DNA of 64,000 nucleotides from Vibrio owensii CAIM 1854 = LMG 25443. Its GTDB lineage: Bacteria > Pseudomonadota > Gammaproteobacteria > Enterobacterales > Vibrionaceae. The stretch is from the NCBI RefSeq assembly GCF_000817815.1, contig NZ_JPRD01000040.1:1-64000 (forward strand), in the 5' to 3' direction. Position numbers and translations under genes: made by a program. The notes under the pieces were generated by a model. That model was not told where the DNA came from, searched no databases, and was given only the letters and a program-made list of their open reading frames with translations. This document shows, piece after piece, positions 1 to 8,095 of the stretch (position 1 is its first letter; each line of letters opens with the position of its first letter).

Positions 1-13
1 AGTGAACGGCATT

Positions 14-40
14 AGAGCGTGATGCTCGGTCTTTTTTAAT
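14..40 (+). terminator. Possible intrinsic terminator of an upstream gene outside the window
   Basis: A short hairpin, GAGC-GTGAT-GCTC, is followed by GG and then TCTTTTTT. The T tract lies on the plus-strand side, so it would end a plus-strand transcript entering from before base 1. The stem is only 4 bp, so the call is weak. Confidence 0.35.
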
Positions 41-314
41 TTTGTGTAAACGCATTGGTAAATGACACGCTGCGAATTTTGTACTGCTGTTGGTAAGCCA
101 AGATAAAATCTTTAATGGCGTCATTGACGGGGAATACGCAATGGACGTCGAGCCCTTCCAGAAAATGGTTATCCGCCATATCCCAAAAGCTTTGAAGTGA
201 ATTGCAAATAATGGTTCTCATAACAGTGCTCATCTTATTCATTTTAAGAGTAACAACTGTCCTTGATGCGTCATGCAGCGCGATGGAGCTCGCTCTGCAC
301 TTTAGGGTGAACAA
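36..314 (-). CDS. Small hypothetical protein next to argA
   Basis: I do not recognise this protein. The longest reading frame is 92 codons from a TTG at 312-314 that has an AGGTGA ribosome-binding-like sequence 4-5 bases upstream. In-frame ATG codons at 240-242, 231-233 and 219-221 give 61 to 68 residues but have no clear Shine-Dalgarno sequence. The C-terminal part, starting around MRTIICNSL and containing aromatic and acidic residues (SFWDMADNHF, then DAIKDFILAYQQQY), looks like a real soluble protein. It has no signal peptide or membrane segment. It lies downstream of argA on the same strand, about 160 bases away, and could be cotranscribed because no strong terminator separates them. Confidence 0.5.
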   Translation of the reverse strand: MFTLKCRASSIALHDASRTVVTLKMNKMSTVMRTIICNSLQSFWDMADNHFLEGLDVHCVFPVNDAIKDFILAYQQQYKIRSVSFTNAFTQN

Positions 315-474
315 TATTCACCTAGATCCATTTGTAAGTTGATTAAAAACCAACCGTTTGTCGCGCAGAGTATAACCAACCATGTGTATATTGAAAAGGT
401 TAAATTGCGACCAATGTCAATGTAAAGCTTTGCATAATGATATAGACACTGAATAAATAACGTTTTGTTATTCT

Positions 475-1812
475 TCAGAGATCTAATGCCAGAATCTTCG
501 ATTTACGTTGGAAGTTATACAGCCCTTGTTTTGCTCCCGGAAGGTAATCAACATTCACTTCATAGAAGCCTTGTTCTCTAAACCAATGCAGGCTGTGTGT
601 GGTCAGCACAAAGATCTGATTGATGTTGTCTGATTTTGAACGATGCTTCATATAGTTCAGTAGCAATAACCCACGGTTTCCATCACGATAGTCTGGGTGG
701 ATCGCCACACAAGCCATCTCTGCTTTTTGCTCTTCGATATATGGGTACAAAGCCGCACAACCGATGATCAAGCCGTCTTTTTCAATGATGGTGAACTTAT
801 TGATTTCTTGCTCAAGTTGTTCGCGAGAGCGTCTTACTAGCACGCCTTGTTCTTCTAATGGGCGAATCAGGTCTAAAATACCGCCAATATCATCGATGTC
901 CGCTTCACGTACCTGCTCGGCACTGGCCATTACAACCTGTGTACCGATACCATCGAAAGAGAACAATTCTTGGATGAGTGCGCCATCAACTTTGTAACTG
1001 ATTAGGTGGCTTCTTGGCACACCAGCACGGCAAGCCGAAATCGAGCCTTTGAGAAAACGTAATGTTCCAGAGTTATAGTCGGAATCTGGTGAGGTGTCAG
1101 CCATGAGTTTTGTGATGACATGCTCGGCTTCAATAGGGAACAATTCCGCGACGGCGTTACCATTATCATCAATAACCCCTTGCTCAGAGCAGAAGCCAAT
1201 CAATTTATCCGCACCAAGCTTAATCGCTAGCTGAGTCGCGACTTCTTCTGAGGGAAGGTTGAAGCATTCCCCTGTCACTGAGCTGGCGATTGGGCCGAGT
1301 AATACAATTGAGCCTTGATTGAGGGTGCGGTGGATTGCATCGGTATCGATTCGACGAATGCGTCCGCTGTGGCAATAGTCGACACCGTCATCCACACCGA
1401 GTGGCTGAGCAATGACAAAGTTGCCGCTCACAACGTTAAGCTGGGTACCCGCCATTGGCGTGTTGTTAAGGCTCATGGATAAGCGCGCGGTAATGGCCAG
1501 TTGAAGCTGTCCTGCGGCTTGCATAACTACCGAAAGCGCAGCTTCATCTGTGATTCGAACGTTTTTGTGGTATGGCGTAGTAAGGTCTTGTTTTTCTAGT
1601 AGTTGGTTGATCTGTGGTCTGGCACCATAAATAACGACGACTTTAATACCAAGGCTGTGCATTAAAGCAATATCATTGATAATGTTACCAAAGTTTTTAT
1701 CGGCAACCGCTTCACCTCCTAGCATTAATACCATGGTTTTTCCACGGTGAGCATTCACATAAGGTGTGGATTGACGGAATCCTTTAACCAGAGCAGTACT
1801 ACGAATTTTCAC
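475..1812 (-). CDS. argA: Amino-acid N-acetyltransferase (N-acetylglutamate synthase)
   Basis: Catalyses acetyl-CoA plus L-glutamate to N-acetylglutamate, the first and feedback-inhibited step of arginine synthesis, in the cytosol. The N-terminal amino-acid-kinase-like domain (about residues 20-285, with MLGGEAV and VIYGARPQ) carries the arginine site. The C-terminal GNAT domain (about 295-435) has the acetyl-CoA loop region MACVAIHPDYRDGNRG. It matches recalled E. coli ArgA almost end to end. The frame opens three codons earlier at ATG 1819-1821, but the AAGGA sequence abuts that ATG. GTG at 1810-1812 has AAGGA with a 9-base spacer and aligns better with the E. coli start, so I chose it (445 residues). 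Two ARG boxes lie just upstream, implying ArgR repression. Confidence 0.95.
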   Translation of the reverse strand: MKIRSTALVKGFRQSTPYVNAHRGKTMVLMLGGEAVADKNFGNIINDIALMHSLGIKVVVIYGARPQINQLLEKQDLTTPYHKNVRITDEAALSVVMQAAGQLQLAITARLSMSLNNTPMAGTQLNVVSGNFVIAQPLGVDDGVDYCHSGRIRRIDTDAIHRTLNQGSIVLLGPIASSVTGECFNLPSEEVATQLAIKLGADKLIGFCSEQGVIDDNGNAVAELFPIEAEHVITKLMADTSPDSDYNSGTLRFLKGSISACRAGVPRSHLISYKVDGALIQELFSFDGIGTQVVMASAEQVREADIDDIGGILDLIRPLEEQGVLVRRSREQLEQEINKFTIIEKDGLIIGCAALYPYIEEQKAEMACVAIHPDYRDGNRGLLLLNYMKHRSKSDNINQIFVLTTHSLHWFREQGFYEVNVDYLPGAKQGLYNFQRKSKILALDL

Positions 1813-1825
1813 TACAGCCATTCCT

Positions 1826-1843
1826 TGTGTTTATTTATGCTTT
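1826..1843 (-). promoter_or_regulatory. ARG box 2 (ArgR operator) of argA
   Basis: On the minus strand the 18-mer AAAGCATAAATAAACACA matches the ARG box consensus WNTGAATWWWWATTCANW at about 14 of 18 positions. It is separated from the better box at 1847-1864 by exactly 3 bases, the usual spacing of paired ARG boxes, and lies between that box and the start codon. Confidence 0.6.
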
Positions 1844-1846
1844 AAT

Positions 1847-1864
1847 ATTGTCTTTTTATTCAAA
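1847..1864 (-). promoter_or_regulatory. ARG box 1 (ArgR operator) of argA
   Basis: The plus-strand 18-mer ATTGTCTTTTTATTCAAA reads on the minus strand as TTTGAATAAAAAGACAAT, matching WNTGAATWWWWATTCANW at 16 of 18 positions. With box 2 it forms the tandem arrangement expected for an ArgR hexamer, 25 to 50 bases upstream of argA. Confidence 0.75.
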
Positions 1865-1976
1865 GGTTAGCAAGGTAATTTTTTGGAATAAAGCACAAAC
1901 ATCGTGAGCGTGATGCTTGGTTGTGTTTGGTCGATGGGGGTACAATGTTCCCGTCTAGTTCAAACACGTGAGCCTC

Positions 1977-2432
1977 ATGTCTTCAGTTGTAAATAAGAAT
2001 GCTGCGATCGCTGCTCAATCAGAGCAAAATATCTCTACAAAATCGCCACTTCGTAAATGGATCGAACGTTCGCTTATGCTAACGGCGATCGTAGGAACGA
2101 TAGTTGTATTTATGATGTATGGTGATTTGATCACACGCTATATCAATCCACCAGTTTCTAAGTCTGTGATTTATGGCAAGTGGGTAGAGCAAGACGTGGC
2201 GCCATATGCTCGTGAAGAGTTTATTCTTAGTGAGCGTGGTGTAACGGTGAGAGGGTCAACCGTGGCGACGGATTTCGAATTTGATGGTGATACGCTTTCT
2301 TATAAGGTCGGCTCTACAGTGCGTCGATTTGACTTCCTCGATCAGCATCATTCTGAAATGAAGTTGGATTCAAATGCCCACTATCTGCCCGTTTTTCACC
2401 TAGAAGGTCATTCGAACCTAGCTATTCGCTAG
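1977..2432 (+). CDS. DUF2850 family membrane-anchored protein
   Basis: A protein of unknown function, resembling the DUF2850 family known from vibrios. With the ATG at 1977 it has 151 residues; a GTG three codons upstream (1968) is possible. A basic segment (PLRKWIERS) is followed by a single hydrophobic helix (about residues 33-50), so it is likely inserted in the inner membrane with a C-terminal domain of about 100 residues outside. That domain is rich in beta-strand-like stretches (VIYGKWVEQDVAPYAREEF, then VTVRGSTVATDFEFDGD). It is divergent from argA, with the ARG boxes and both promoters between them. No enzymatic motif is visible. Confidence 0.8.
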   Translation: MSSVVNKNAAIAAQSEQNISTKSPLRKWIERSLMLTAIVGTIVVFMMYGDLITRYINPPVSKSVIYGKWVEQDVAPYAREEFILSERGVTVRGSTVATDFEFDGDTLSYKVGSTVRRFDFLDQHHSEMKLDSNAHYLPVFHLEGHSNLAIR

Positions 2433-2535
2433 CGCTTCATATTCGTAAGATTCTTTCTATAACTGCTCGCTGGGTCTCAGTGTGAGAGGGCTGGCGTTTT
2501 CGGGTATCTTAAAATTCCTGCCACTTCCATCAGAC

Positions 2536-2549
2536 ATTGTCCGGACAAT
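2536..2549. repeat. 14-bp perfect palindrome ATTGTCCGGACAAT
   Basis: A perfect even palindrome with no loop, so more like a dimeric protein-binding site than an RNA hairpin. It sits in the DUF2850-mltA intergenic region (2433-2714), about 165 bases before the mltA start. The rest of that gap shows no ORF or clear terminator. Confidence 0.5.
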
Positions 2550-2714
2550 CGTTTGATTACATTGCTGTTATTATCCTCAACCCAGTTTAAATGGATAAAT
2601 TGGCAGCAAACCAAGCCTTCGCCTTATCGCTGATACACTTTGTCGCAGCTTTTCAATTGCGTCGTTTGCATTTGTTTGCCATCCTTTTGCTATCTTCTTT
2701 TATGGAAAAAACAC

Positions 2715-3827
2715 GTGTTTAAAAAACTCCTTCCTATTGTCTCTTTAAGTCTGCTATTTGGTTGTGCGGCTGAGCCAGAACAAAACCTACTTGCTAAGCA
2801 AGATTACGATGGCGAGTTTTCGCATATCTTGAACAAAGCTGATGTCGTTGAATCCAACAAGCCACAAGATTTCACTGAGTTCAACAAACAAGCAGAACAG
2901 GTTGTGACTAAGTCGCCTTCAATGGCAAAAATGTATCAGCCACTTTACGAGAAGTTGAGTGAATGGGCATTGCAGAGTGGTGACACGACTGCGCTCAGTG
3001 CTTACGGCATTCAAGCCGCGCAGCTTGGTGGTGGTGATAAGAAGGGCAACGTGTTGTTCACAGGCTATTTCTCTCCTGTGATGGAATTGCGTCATCAACC
3101 GAATGAAACATATAAGTACCCGGTTTACGGCAAGCCAAAATGTAGCTCTGATTGCCCAACACGTGCGGAAATTTATAACGGTGCGCTTGAGGGACAAGGT
3201 CTGGTATTGGGTTACGCACCAAACCGTATTGATCCATTCATGATGGAAGTGCAAGGCAGTGGCTTTGTTCATTTCGAAGATGACGATACGCTGGAATACT
3301 TTGCTTACGCAGGCAAGAACAATAAAGCGTACGTGAGTATTGGCCGAATTCTAATTGAGCGTGGTGAAGTGCCACGTGAAGAGATGTCACTCAAAGCCAT
3401 CAAAGACTGGGTGATGAAGAATGATGAAGCAACGGTTCGTGAGTTGCTAGAGCAAAACCCTTCTTATGTATTCTTTGCTCCACAAGCGGATGCGCCAGTA
3501 ACGGGCTCTGCAGGTATTCCACTATTACCAATGGCATCGGTAGCAGGCGACCGCTCGATTCTACCTATGGGCACGCCAATTTTGGCGGAAGTGCCATTGC
3601 TTAATAAAGACGGTACATGGAGTGGGGCGCACCAGCTTCGTCTTCTTATTGTGTTAGACACTGGCGGCGCGGTGAAGCAGAACCATCTTGACCTATACCA
3701 CGGTATGGGACCACGTGCCGGTACAGAAGCGGGTCACTACAAGCACTTTGGTCGAGTGTGGAAGTTGGGCTTGGAAAACACGCCAACGCAAGCACCTTGG
3801 GCTTTGCCGCCAGAGAAGTTACAATAG
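2715..3827 (+). CDS. mltA: Membrane-bound lytic murein transglycosylase A (lipoprotein)
   Basis: Cleaves the beta-1,4 bond between MurNAc and GlcNAc in peptidoglycan, forming 1,6-anhydroMurNAc, from the inner face of the outer membrane. The GTG at 2715 gives a compact lipoprotein signal (FKKLLPIVSLSLLFGC, lipobox LFGC) and about 370 residues, close to the 365 of E. coli. The longer frame from TTG 2640 would put a Cys-rich stretch in front of the signal peptide and is rejected. The MltA domain (TGYFSPVMEL onward, then YVEVQGSG-like MEVQGSGFVHF) is followed by the C-terminal 3D domain, with the catalytic aspartate in VLDTGGAVK and the GMGPRAG motif. The 1,6-anhydro-muropeptides it makes are substrates for AmpG, encoded at 12.5 kb. 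Confidence 0.93.
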   Translation: MFKKLLPIVSLSLLFGCAAEPEQNLLAKQDYDGEFSHILNKADVVESNKPQDFTEFNKQAEQVVTKSPSMAKMYQPLYEKLSEWALQSGDTTALSAYGIQAAQLGGGDKKGNVLFTGYFSPVMELRHQPNETYKYPVYGKPKCSSDCPTRAEIYNGALEGQGLVLGYAPNRIDPFMMEVQGSGFVHFEDDDTLEYFAYAGKNNKAYVSIGRILIERGEVPREEMSLKAIKDWVMKNDEATVRELLEQNPSYVFFAPQADAPVTGSAGIPLLPMASVAGDRSILPMGTPILAEVPLLNKDGTWSGAHQLRLLIVLDTGGAVKQNHLDLYHGMGPRAGTEAGHYKHFGRVWKLGLENTPTQAPWALPPEKLQ

Positions 3828-3871
3828 CCGCCTAGCGAGAGGAATCACCTCTCATCATCTAGACATTTCCT

Positions 3872-3905
3872 CAAAGAGTGCGTATAAGTCGCACTCTTTG
3901 TTTTT
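3872..3905 (+). terminator. Intrinsic terminator after mltA
   Basis: CAAAGAGTGCG-tataagt-CGCACTCTTTG is an 11-bp perfect stem followed by TTTTTC. It separates mltA from tcdA, which begins only 25 bases later. Confidence 0.85.
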
Positions 3906-3929
3906 CTATCGATCATCTGGAACTTCAAT

Positions 3930-4739
3930 ATGCGTGAACTCGATACTCCGGCATCTGACAGCTATAACCAACGTTTTGGTGGCACTCGTCGTCTCTACGG
4001 CAACAGCGAAGTAGAAATCCTTCGTGCTGCACACGTGTGTGTGATTGGTATTGGTGGTGTCGGTTCATGGGCGGTAGAAGCGCTCGCACGTACTGGTATT
4101 GGTGAGTTGACGCTTATCGATATGGATGACGTGTGTGTGACCAACATTAACCGTCAAATTCATGCGATGACTGGTACGGTTGGTCAAAGCAAAATTGAAG
4201 TGATGGCAGAGCGCGTTAAGCTGATTAACCCAGAGTGTAAGGTCAATCTGATTGACGATTTCATCACGCCAGATAACCAGCACGAGTACTTGAGCAAAGA
4301 GTTCGATTACGTGTTGGATGCGATCGATAGCGTAAAAGCAAAGGCGTCTCTACTGGCTTACTGTCGTAGCAATAAGATCAAAGTGATCACAACCGGCGGT
4401 GCTGGTGGTCAAATCGATCCAACCCAAATCATGGTGGCGGATCTGACTAAGACTATCCAAGATCCACTGGCTAAGAAGATCAAAGACACATTGCGTCGTC
4501 ATCATAACTTCCCGAAAAATCCAGCGCGTAAGTTTGGTATCGATTGTGTGTTCTCCACCGAGCAATTGAAGTACCCACAAGCCGATGGTTCAGTATGTGG
4601 CGTGAAATCGACAGCAGAAGGTCCAAAACGTATGGACTGTGCGAGTGGTTTTGGCGCGGCGACGGTTGTAACTGCAACGTTCGGTTTTGTTGCGGTATCA
4701 CGCATCGTTGAAAAGCTGATTCAAAAGCATAAGAAGTAA
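3930..4739 (+). CDS. tcdA: tRNA threonylcarbamoyladenosine dehydratase (TcdA/CsdL)
   Basis: An E1-like ThiF/MoeB-family enzyme that uses ATP to dehydrate t6A37 in tRNA to cyclic t6A (ct6A), improving decoding of ANN codons. At residues about 38-46 the nucleotide-binding loop GIGGVGSW is intact, followed by DMDDVCVTNINRQ, which matches the family's acidic and Asn/Arg ATP contacts. The length of 269 is the family norm. It is the first gene of a tcdA-csdE pair; the cysteine desulfurase CsdA that feeds CsdE is encoded convergently 100 bases after csdE. In E. coli the same three genes form the csdA-csdE-csdL cluster. Confidence 0.93.
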   Translation: MRELDTPASDSYNQRFGGTRRLYGNSEVEILRAAHVCVIGIGGVGSWAVEALARTGIGELTLIDMDDVCVTNINRQIHAMTGTVGQSKIEVMAERVKLINPECKVNLIDDFITPDNQHEYLSKEFDYVLDAIDSVKAKASLLAYCRSNKIKVITTGGAGGQIDPTQIMVADLTKTIQDPLAKKIKDTLRRHHNFPKNPARKFGIDCVFSTEQLKYPQADGSVCGVKSTAEGPKRMDCASGFGAATVVTATFGFVAVSRIVEKLIQKHKK

Positions 4740-4759
4740 TTCAGAGAAGAGAGCGCATC

Positions 4760-5188
4760 ATGACTGATTTTCCTGTCTCGCCGTTTGGCACTGACATCAC
4801 CAGTGAAGACATCGCCGCAACCATGCAGCAATTTAAAGGTTGGGAAGACCGCTACCGTCAGGTGATTCAATGGGGTAAAAAGCTGCCTCAAATGCCTGAA
4901 GAGCTTAAATCAGAGCAAGTAACCGTATCTGGTTGTGAAAGCCTAGTATGGTTGGTAAGTAAAGAGCAAGAAGGTGTATGGCACTTCTGTGCTGATTCTG
5001 ATGCGCGTATCGTTCGTGGTCTAATTGCCTTGGTGATGGCGGCTTACGATGGCAAAACGGCAGAGCAAATCCAAGTGTTTGATATTGATGCTTACTTTGA
5101 AAAGTTGGGTTTAATTGCTCACCTAAGCCCATCGCGTGGCAATGGTTTGAAAGCGATTGTTGAGCAGATCAAAATGCAGGCTCAGTAG
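4760..5188 (+). CDS. csdE: Sulfur acceptor protein CsdE (SufE family)
   Basis: Accepts persulfide sulfur from the cysteine desulfurase CsdA and passes it on. The protein has 142 residues with the acceptor cysteine at about residue 59 in VSGCESLVW, the SufE/CsdE signature. It follows tcdA by 20 bases with a GAGAAGAGAG ribosome binding region. Its proximity to csdA, rather than to a suf operon, argues for CsdE over SufE. In E. coli CsdA-CsdE is reported to support TcdA activity, and the clustering here fits this. Confidence 0.9.
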   Translation: MTDFPVSPFGTDITSEDIAATMQQFKGWEDRYRQVIQWGKKLPQMPEELKSEQVTVSGCESLVWLVSKEQEGVWHFCADSDARIVRGLIALVMAAYDGKTAEQIQVFDIDAYFEKLGLIAHLSPSRGNGLKAIVEQIKMQAQ

Positions 5189-5225
5189 TTGGCGTTAGTT
5201 AAAATCGCACAAAGAACAGAATAAA

Positions 5226-5263
5226 GAAAAAGGGTTGAAGCCCAACGGTTTCAACCCTTTTTC
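5226..5263. terminator. Bidirectional terminator between csdE and csdA
   Basis: AAAAAGGGTTGAA-gcccaacggt-TTCAACCCTTTTT has an A tract on the left and a T tract on the right, so it can end transcripts from both convergent genes. Confidence 0.88.
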
Positions 5264-5290
5264 TATAAATCTACAGTGGTATTTTTATTG

Positions 5291-6502
5291 TTAAAGCATA
5301 TCGACCGCTTTCTCGACTGCTGCAATCAGCTTCTCAACATCTTCTAACGTATTGTAGATGCCAAAAGAAACGCGCACCGTGCCTTTGACGTTAAGCGCAT
5401 CCATCAGAGGATGAGCACAGTGATGCCCTGCACGAACAGCGATACCTTGTTGATCAAGCAGCGTTGCAATGTCTTGGTGGTGAACGCCATCCATTACAAA
5501 AGTAAGCACTGAAGCATTCGGCTGATAACCGAGGATTTGAATGTCATCCAATTGGCTTAGTGCTTGGTAAGCCTTGTTCTGCAGAGAATGCAGATGTGCC
5601 TCTACTGCGGTTTGATCGAAGCCTTGGTACCAATCGATGGCTTTCGCTAGCGCAATCGCGCCGGCGACGTTCGGTGTACCCGCTTCAAACTTACCTGGCA
5701 AGGCAGAGAAGGTAGTCTTCTCGAACGAGACTCTTTCAACCATTTTGCCGCCGCCGTGCCATGGTGGCATCGCTTCTAACAGTTCAAGCTTGCCATACAG
5801 TACGCCAATCCCAGCAGGTGCATACAGCTTGTGGCCAGAGAAGACATAAAAGTCGACATCGAGCTCTGCCAAGTTCAACTGTTCATGAACAATACCTTGT
5901 GCACCATCGACAACAACAACAGCGCCTACCGCATGTGCCATGGCGATGATTTTCTCGATAGGTTGACGAGAGCCCGTCACATTGGTGATTTGTGCACACG
6001 CTACGATTTTACAGCGCTCCGACAACACTGCTTCAAACGCATTGATGTCGAATTGGCAATCGGAGGTCATCGGAACTTTAACGATTTTCGCGCCCGTTTG
6101 CTCCGCGACAATTTGCCAAGGCACGATGTTGGCGTGATGTTCCATTTCACTGATTAAGATTTCATCACCCGATTGGAGTGTGCTACGAGCATAAGTTTGC
6201 GCGATGAGATTTAGTGCTTCGGTTGCGCCTCGAGTCCAAATGATTTCTTTTGAACTGCTCGCCCCAATAAAATTCGCAACAGTTTCACGAGCCGCTTCAA
6301 ATTGGCTGGTCGCGTTGGCTGTTAAGCTGTGACTGCCACGGTGCACGTTAGCATTTTGTGCACTGTAGTAACGGCTAATCACATCAATCACGCACTGCGG
6401 TTTTTGCGTTGTTGCTGAGCTATCAAGGTAAACCAAAGGCGATTGGTTTACGTCTTGATTTAGGGCTGGGAACTGTTCGCGTACAGCGTTTACGTCAAAC
6501 AT
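5291..6502 (-). CDS. csdA: Cysteine desulfurase CsdA (class V aminotransferase, SufS-like group)
   Basis: A PLP enzyme converting L-cysteine to L-alanine and an enzyme-bound persulfide. The 403 residues include the PLP lysine in FSGHKLYAPAG (about residue 227), the substrate and PLP residues around EMEHHANIVPW, and the active cysteine at about residue 362 in RAGHHCAHP. The group II RxGHHCA pattern and the neighbouring csdE favour CsdA over IscS. Its start codon overlaps the yajL stop by one base (TAATG arrangement), so it is translated as the last gene of a panE-yajL-csdA operon on the minus strand. Confidence 0.93.
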   Translation of the reverse strand: MFDVNAVREQFPALNQDVNQSPLVYLDSSATTQKPQCVIDVISRYYSAQNANVHRGSHSLTANATSQFEAARETVANFIGASSSKEIIWTRGATEALNLIAQTYARSTLQSGDEILISEMEHHANIVPWQIVAEQTGAKIVKVPMTSDCQFDINAFEAVLSERCKIVACAQITNVTGSRQPIEKIIAMAHAVGAVVVVDGAQGIVHEQLNLAELDVDFYVFSGHKLYAPAGIGVLYGKLELLEAMPPWHGGGKMVERVSFEKTTFSALPGKFEAGTPNVAGAIALAKAIDWYQGFDQTAVEAHLHSLQNKAYQALSQLDDIQILGYQPNASVLTFVMDGVHHQDIATLLDQQGIAVRAGHHCAHPLMDALNVKGTVRVSFGIYNTLEDVEKLIAAVEKAVDML

Positions 6503-7101
6503 TATTCGTCACCGAATTCGTGATAATGCAGTGTCGGGATAGTAACTAACGGCTCTGCGACCATCCATCCATGCTCTTTACCAGAAAGTTTGATAATGAT
6601 TTCCATCGCGAACTCAAGTGCGGTTCCTGGTCCCTGACTTGTCAGTAGGTTGTGATTCACATCCATGGTGACACGTTTAGCTCGCCATTTGTCTTCCGGA
6701 ATATGAGATTGGAAGCTTGGATGGCATGTCATCAAGGCTTCTGGGTAAAGGTTGTGATGTTGCAAAACCAAGGCAGGAGCTGCACAAATTGCCGCAACCA
6801 GCTTACCTTCGTACATGTGCTGTTTCAGGATCTCAATCATGATGGTGCTATCACGGAAGGTTTCTGCGCCTCCAACACCACCAGACAGAACAATCGCATC
6901 AAACTCGTCATCGGCAATATCGACCAGCTTGCAATCCGCGGTAAGTGTCACGCCTCGAGACGCTTTCATAGTTAGTGCACCATCGAAATCTGCGCTTGCG
7001 ACTGTGACGTCATAGCCTGCTCGAACCATCAAGTCGATAACGGTTACTGCTTCCATTTCTTCTGTGCCCGGCGCGATAGGTACTAAGATCTTTTTATTCA
7101 T
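6502..7101 (-). CDS. yajL: DJ-1/PfpI family protein YajL (protein/nucleotide deglycase or chaperone)
   Basis: A cytosolic DJ-1 homologue of 199 residues. The nucleophile-elbow cysteine is at residue 106 (LVAAICAAPA), the same number as in E. coli YajL, and the conserved acidic residue lies in PGTEEMEA (residues 11-18). The family is linked to protection from oxidative and electrophile stress; the deglycase activity is debated in the literature. It overlaps panE by four bases (ATGA) and csdA by one base. The yajL-panE pairing is also found in E. coli. Confidence 0.92.
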   Translation of the reverse strand: MNKKILVPIAPGTEEMEAVTVIDLMVRAGYDVTVASADFDGALTMKASRGVTLTADCKLVDIADDEFDAIVLSGGVGGAETFRDSTIMIEILKQHMYEGKLVAAICAAPALVLQHHNLYPEALMTCHPSFQSHIPEDKWRAKRVTMDVNHNLLTSQGPGTALEFAMEIIIKLSGKEHGWMVAEPLVTIPTLHYHEFGDE

Positions 7102-7991
7102 TGTTCTGTCCAGCTTTGTTCAATCTGTTTGATGCGTTGATAGAGTTTGGCGTTCTCTGGCGTACTAATGTGATGCTTTTCAGCAGCTTTCAGCAAATAG
7201 CCGGTAATAAAATCAATTTCGGTGCGACGCTGGTGATAAACATCTTGTCTCATTGAAGAGTAGTTGGCTGCTGTTGCGTTCACCACTTGCATAACAGTGG
7301 TGTGAAGAGAATCAAAATCGACCTTTATCCCTTCTTTATTCATTACCTCTACCAACTCGCGAGCGATGTTCGCCAACTCGGTGGCAAATTCGGGAGCGGC
7401 AAGCTCACCATTTTTACATTGATGAATGGCCGTCAGGGGGTTGATAGCACAGTTGATCGCAAGCTTGGTCCACAGTGCGGCGTTGATATTTGGGTTCCAA
7501 TTCACCTCTGGCAAAGCGTGATTCATCACCTCCGCTAAGAAGTCACATTGAGCACCTTTAGTATTAAAGCCACCTAGTTGAGTATTTCCCTGACCAGTAT
7601 GCAGAACCTGCTCTTTACTTGCTTTGTAAGCACCGTGTGTTGTTGTGGCAACGATTAATGGGTTATCAGCAAGTTTGGTTTCGATGAGTTGTGCGGTTCC
7701 CATTCCGTTGTGCATCAACATTATGATGGTGTCAGTGTTGATATAAGGAAGAAGAGGCTTAATCGCGGTTTCCACTTGCCATGCTTTTACTGTCACAACA
7801 ATCAGATCTGCACTTTGAACAGAAGGGATGTGCTGATTAGAAAAATTGATTGCTGGATGGTCATCAAGTTGGAGCGACTGCTCGCTGTTTGAGCTTCTTC
7901 CCCACAAGGAAACATTGTGTCCAGCAAGTTTGAATTTAGTTGCCCAAAGTGAGCCAACGGCTCCTGGACCTAAGATGAGAATATTCACCAA
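7098..7991 (-). CDS. panE: 2-dehydropantoate 2-reductase (ketopantoate reductase)
   Basis: Reduces ketopantoate to pantoate with NADPH in pantothenate/CoA synthesis. The N-terminal Rossmann motif GPGAVGS lies at residues 8-14. The catalytic lysine sits in LWTKLAINCAINPLTA and the catalytic glutamate in QRRTEIDFITGY. The length of 297 is typical. It is the first gene of the panE-yajL-csdA operon. No other pan genes are nearby, as is usual for panE in gammaproteobacteria. Confidence 0.93.
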   Translation of the reverse strand: MVNILILGPGAVGSLWATKFKLAGHNVSLWGRSSNSEQSLQLDDHPAINFSNQHIPSVQSADLIVVTVKAWQVETAIKPLLPYINTDTIIMLMHNGMGTAQLIETKLADNPLIVATTTHGAYKASKEQVLHTGQGNTQLGGFNTKGAQCDFLAEVMNHALPEVNWNPNINAALWTKLAINCAINPLTAIHQCKNGELAAPEFATELANIARELVEVMNKEGIKVDFDSLHTTVMQVVNATAANYSSMRQDVYHQRRTEIDFITGYLLKAAEKHHISTPENAKLYQRIKQIEQSWTEQ

Positions 7992-8047
7992 ACGCTCTCA
8001 TTAAAAAGGTTTGCTGCAAGGATAATGAGGGAAAAAAGGAAAGCAAA

Positions 8048-8077
8048 TAAAAATGGCACCAAGAGGCGCCATTTTTG
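8048..8077. terminator. Intrinsic terminator downstream of ompK
   Basis: AAAAATGGC-accaagagGC-GCCATTTTT is symmetric with A and T tracts. It lies 20 bases beyond the ompK stop codon and just upstream of the panE start, so its main role is to end the ompK message. Confidence 0.8.
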
Positions 8078-8095
8078 GGGAACTTATCGGTTCTA

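Noticed and set aside
15..1921. GAGCGTGATGCTCGGT (15-30) repeated as GAGCGTGATGCTTGGT (1906-1921)
   Set aside because: Two copies at 15 of 16 identity are notable, but only one can form a small terminator and I found no third copy. Probably chance or a remnant; it needs a genome-wide count.
2919..3272. Antisense frame inside mltA (117 codons)
   Set aside because: Lies fully within mltA on the other strand with low-complexity Cys/His/Trp-rich sequence, typical of a shadow frame.
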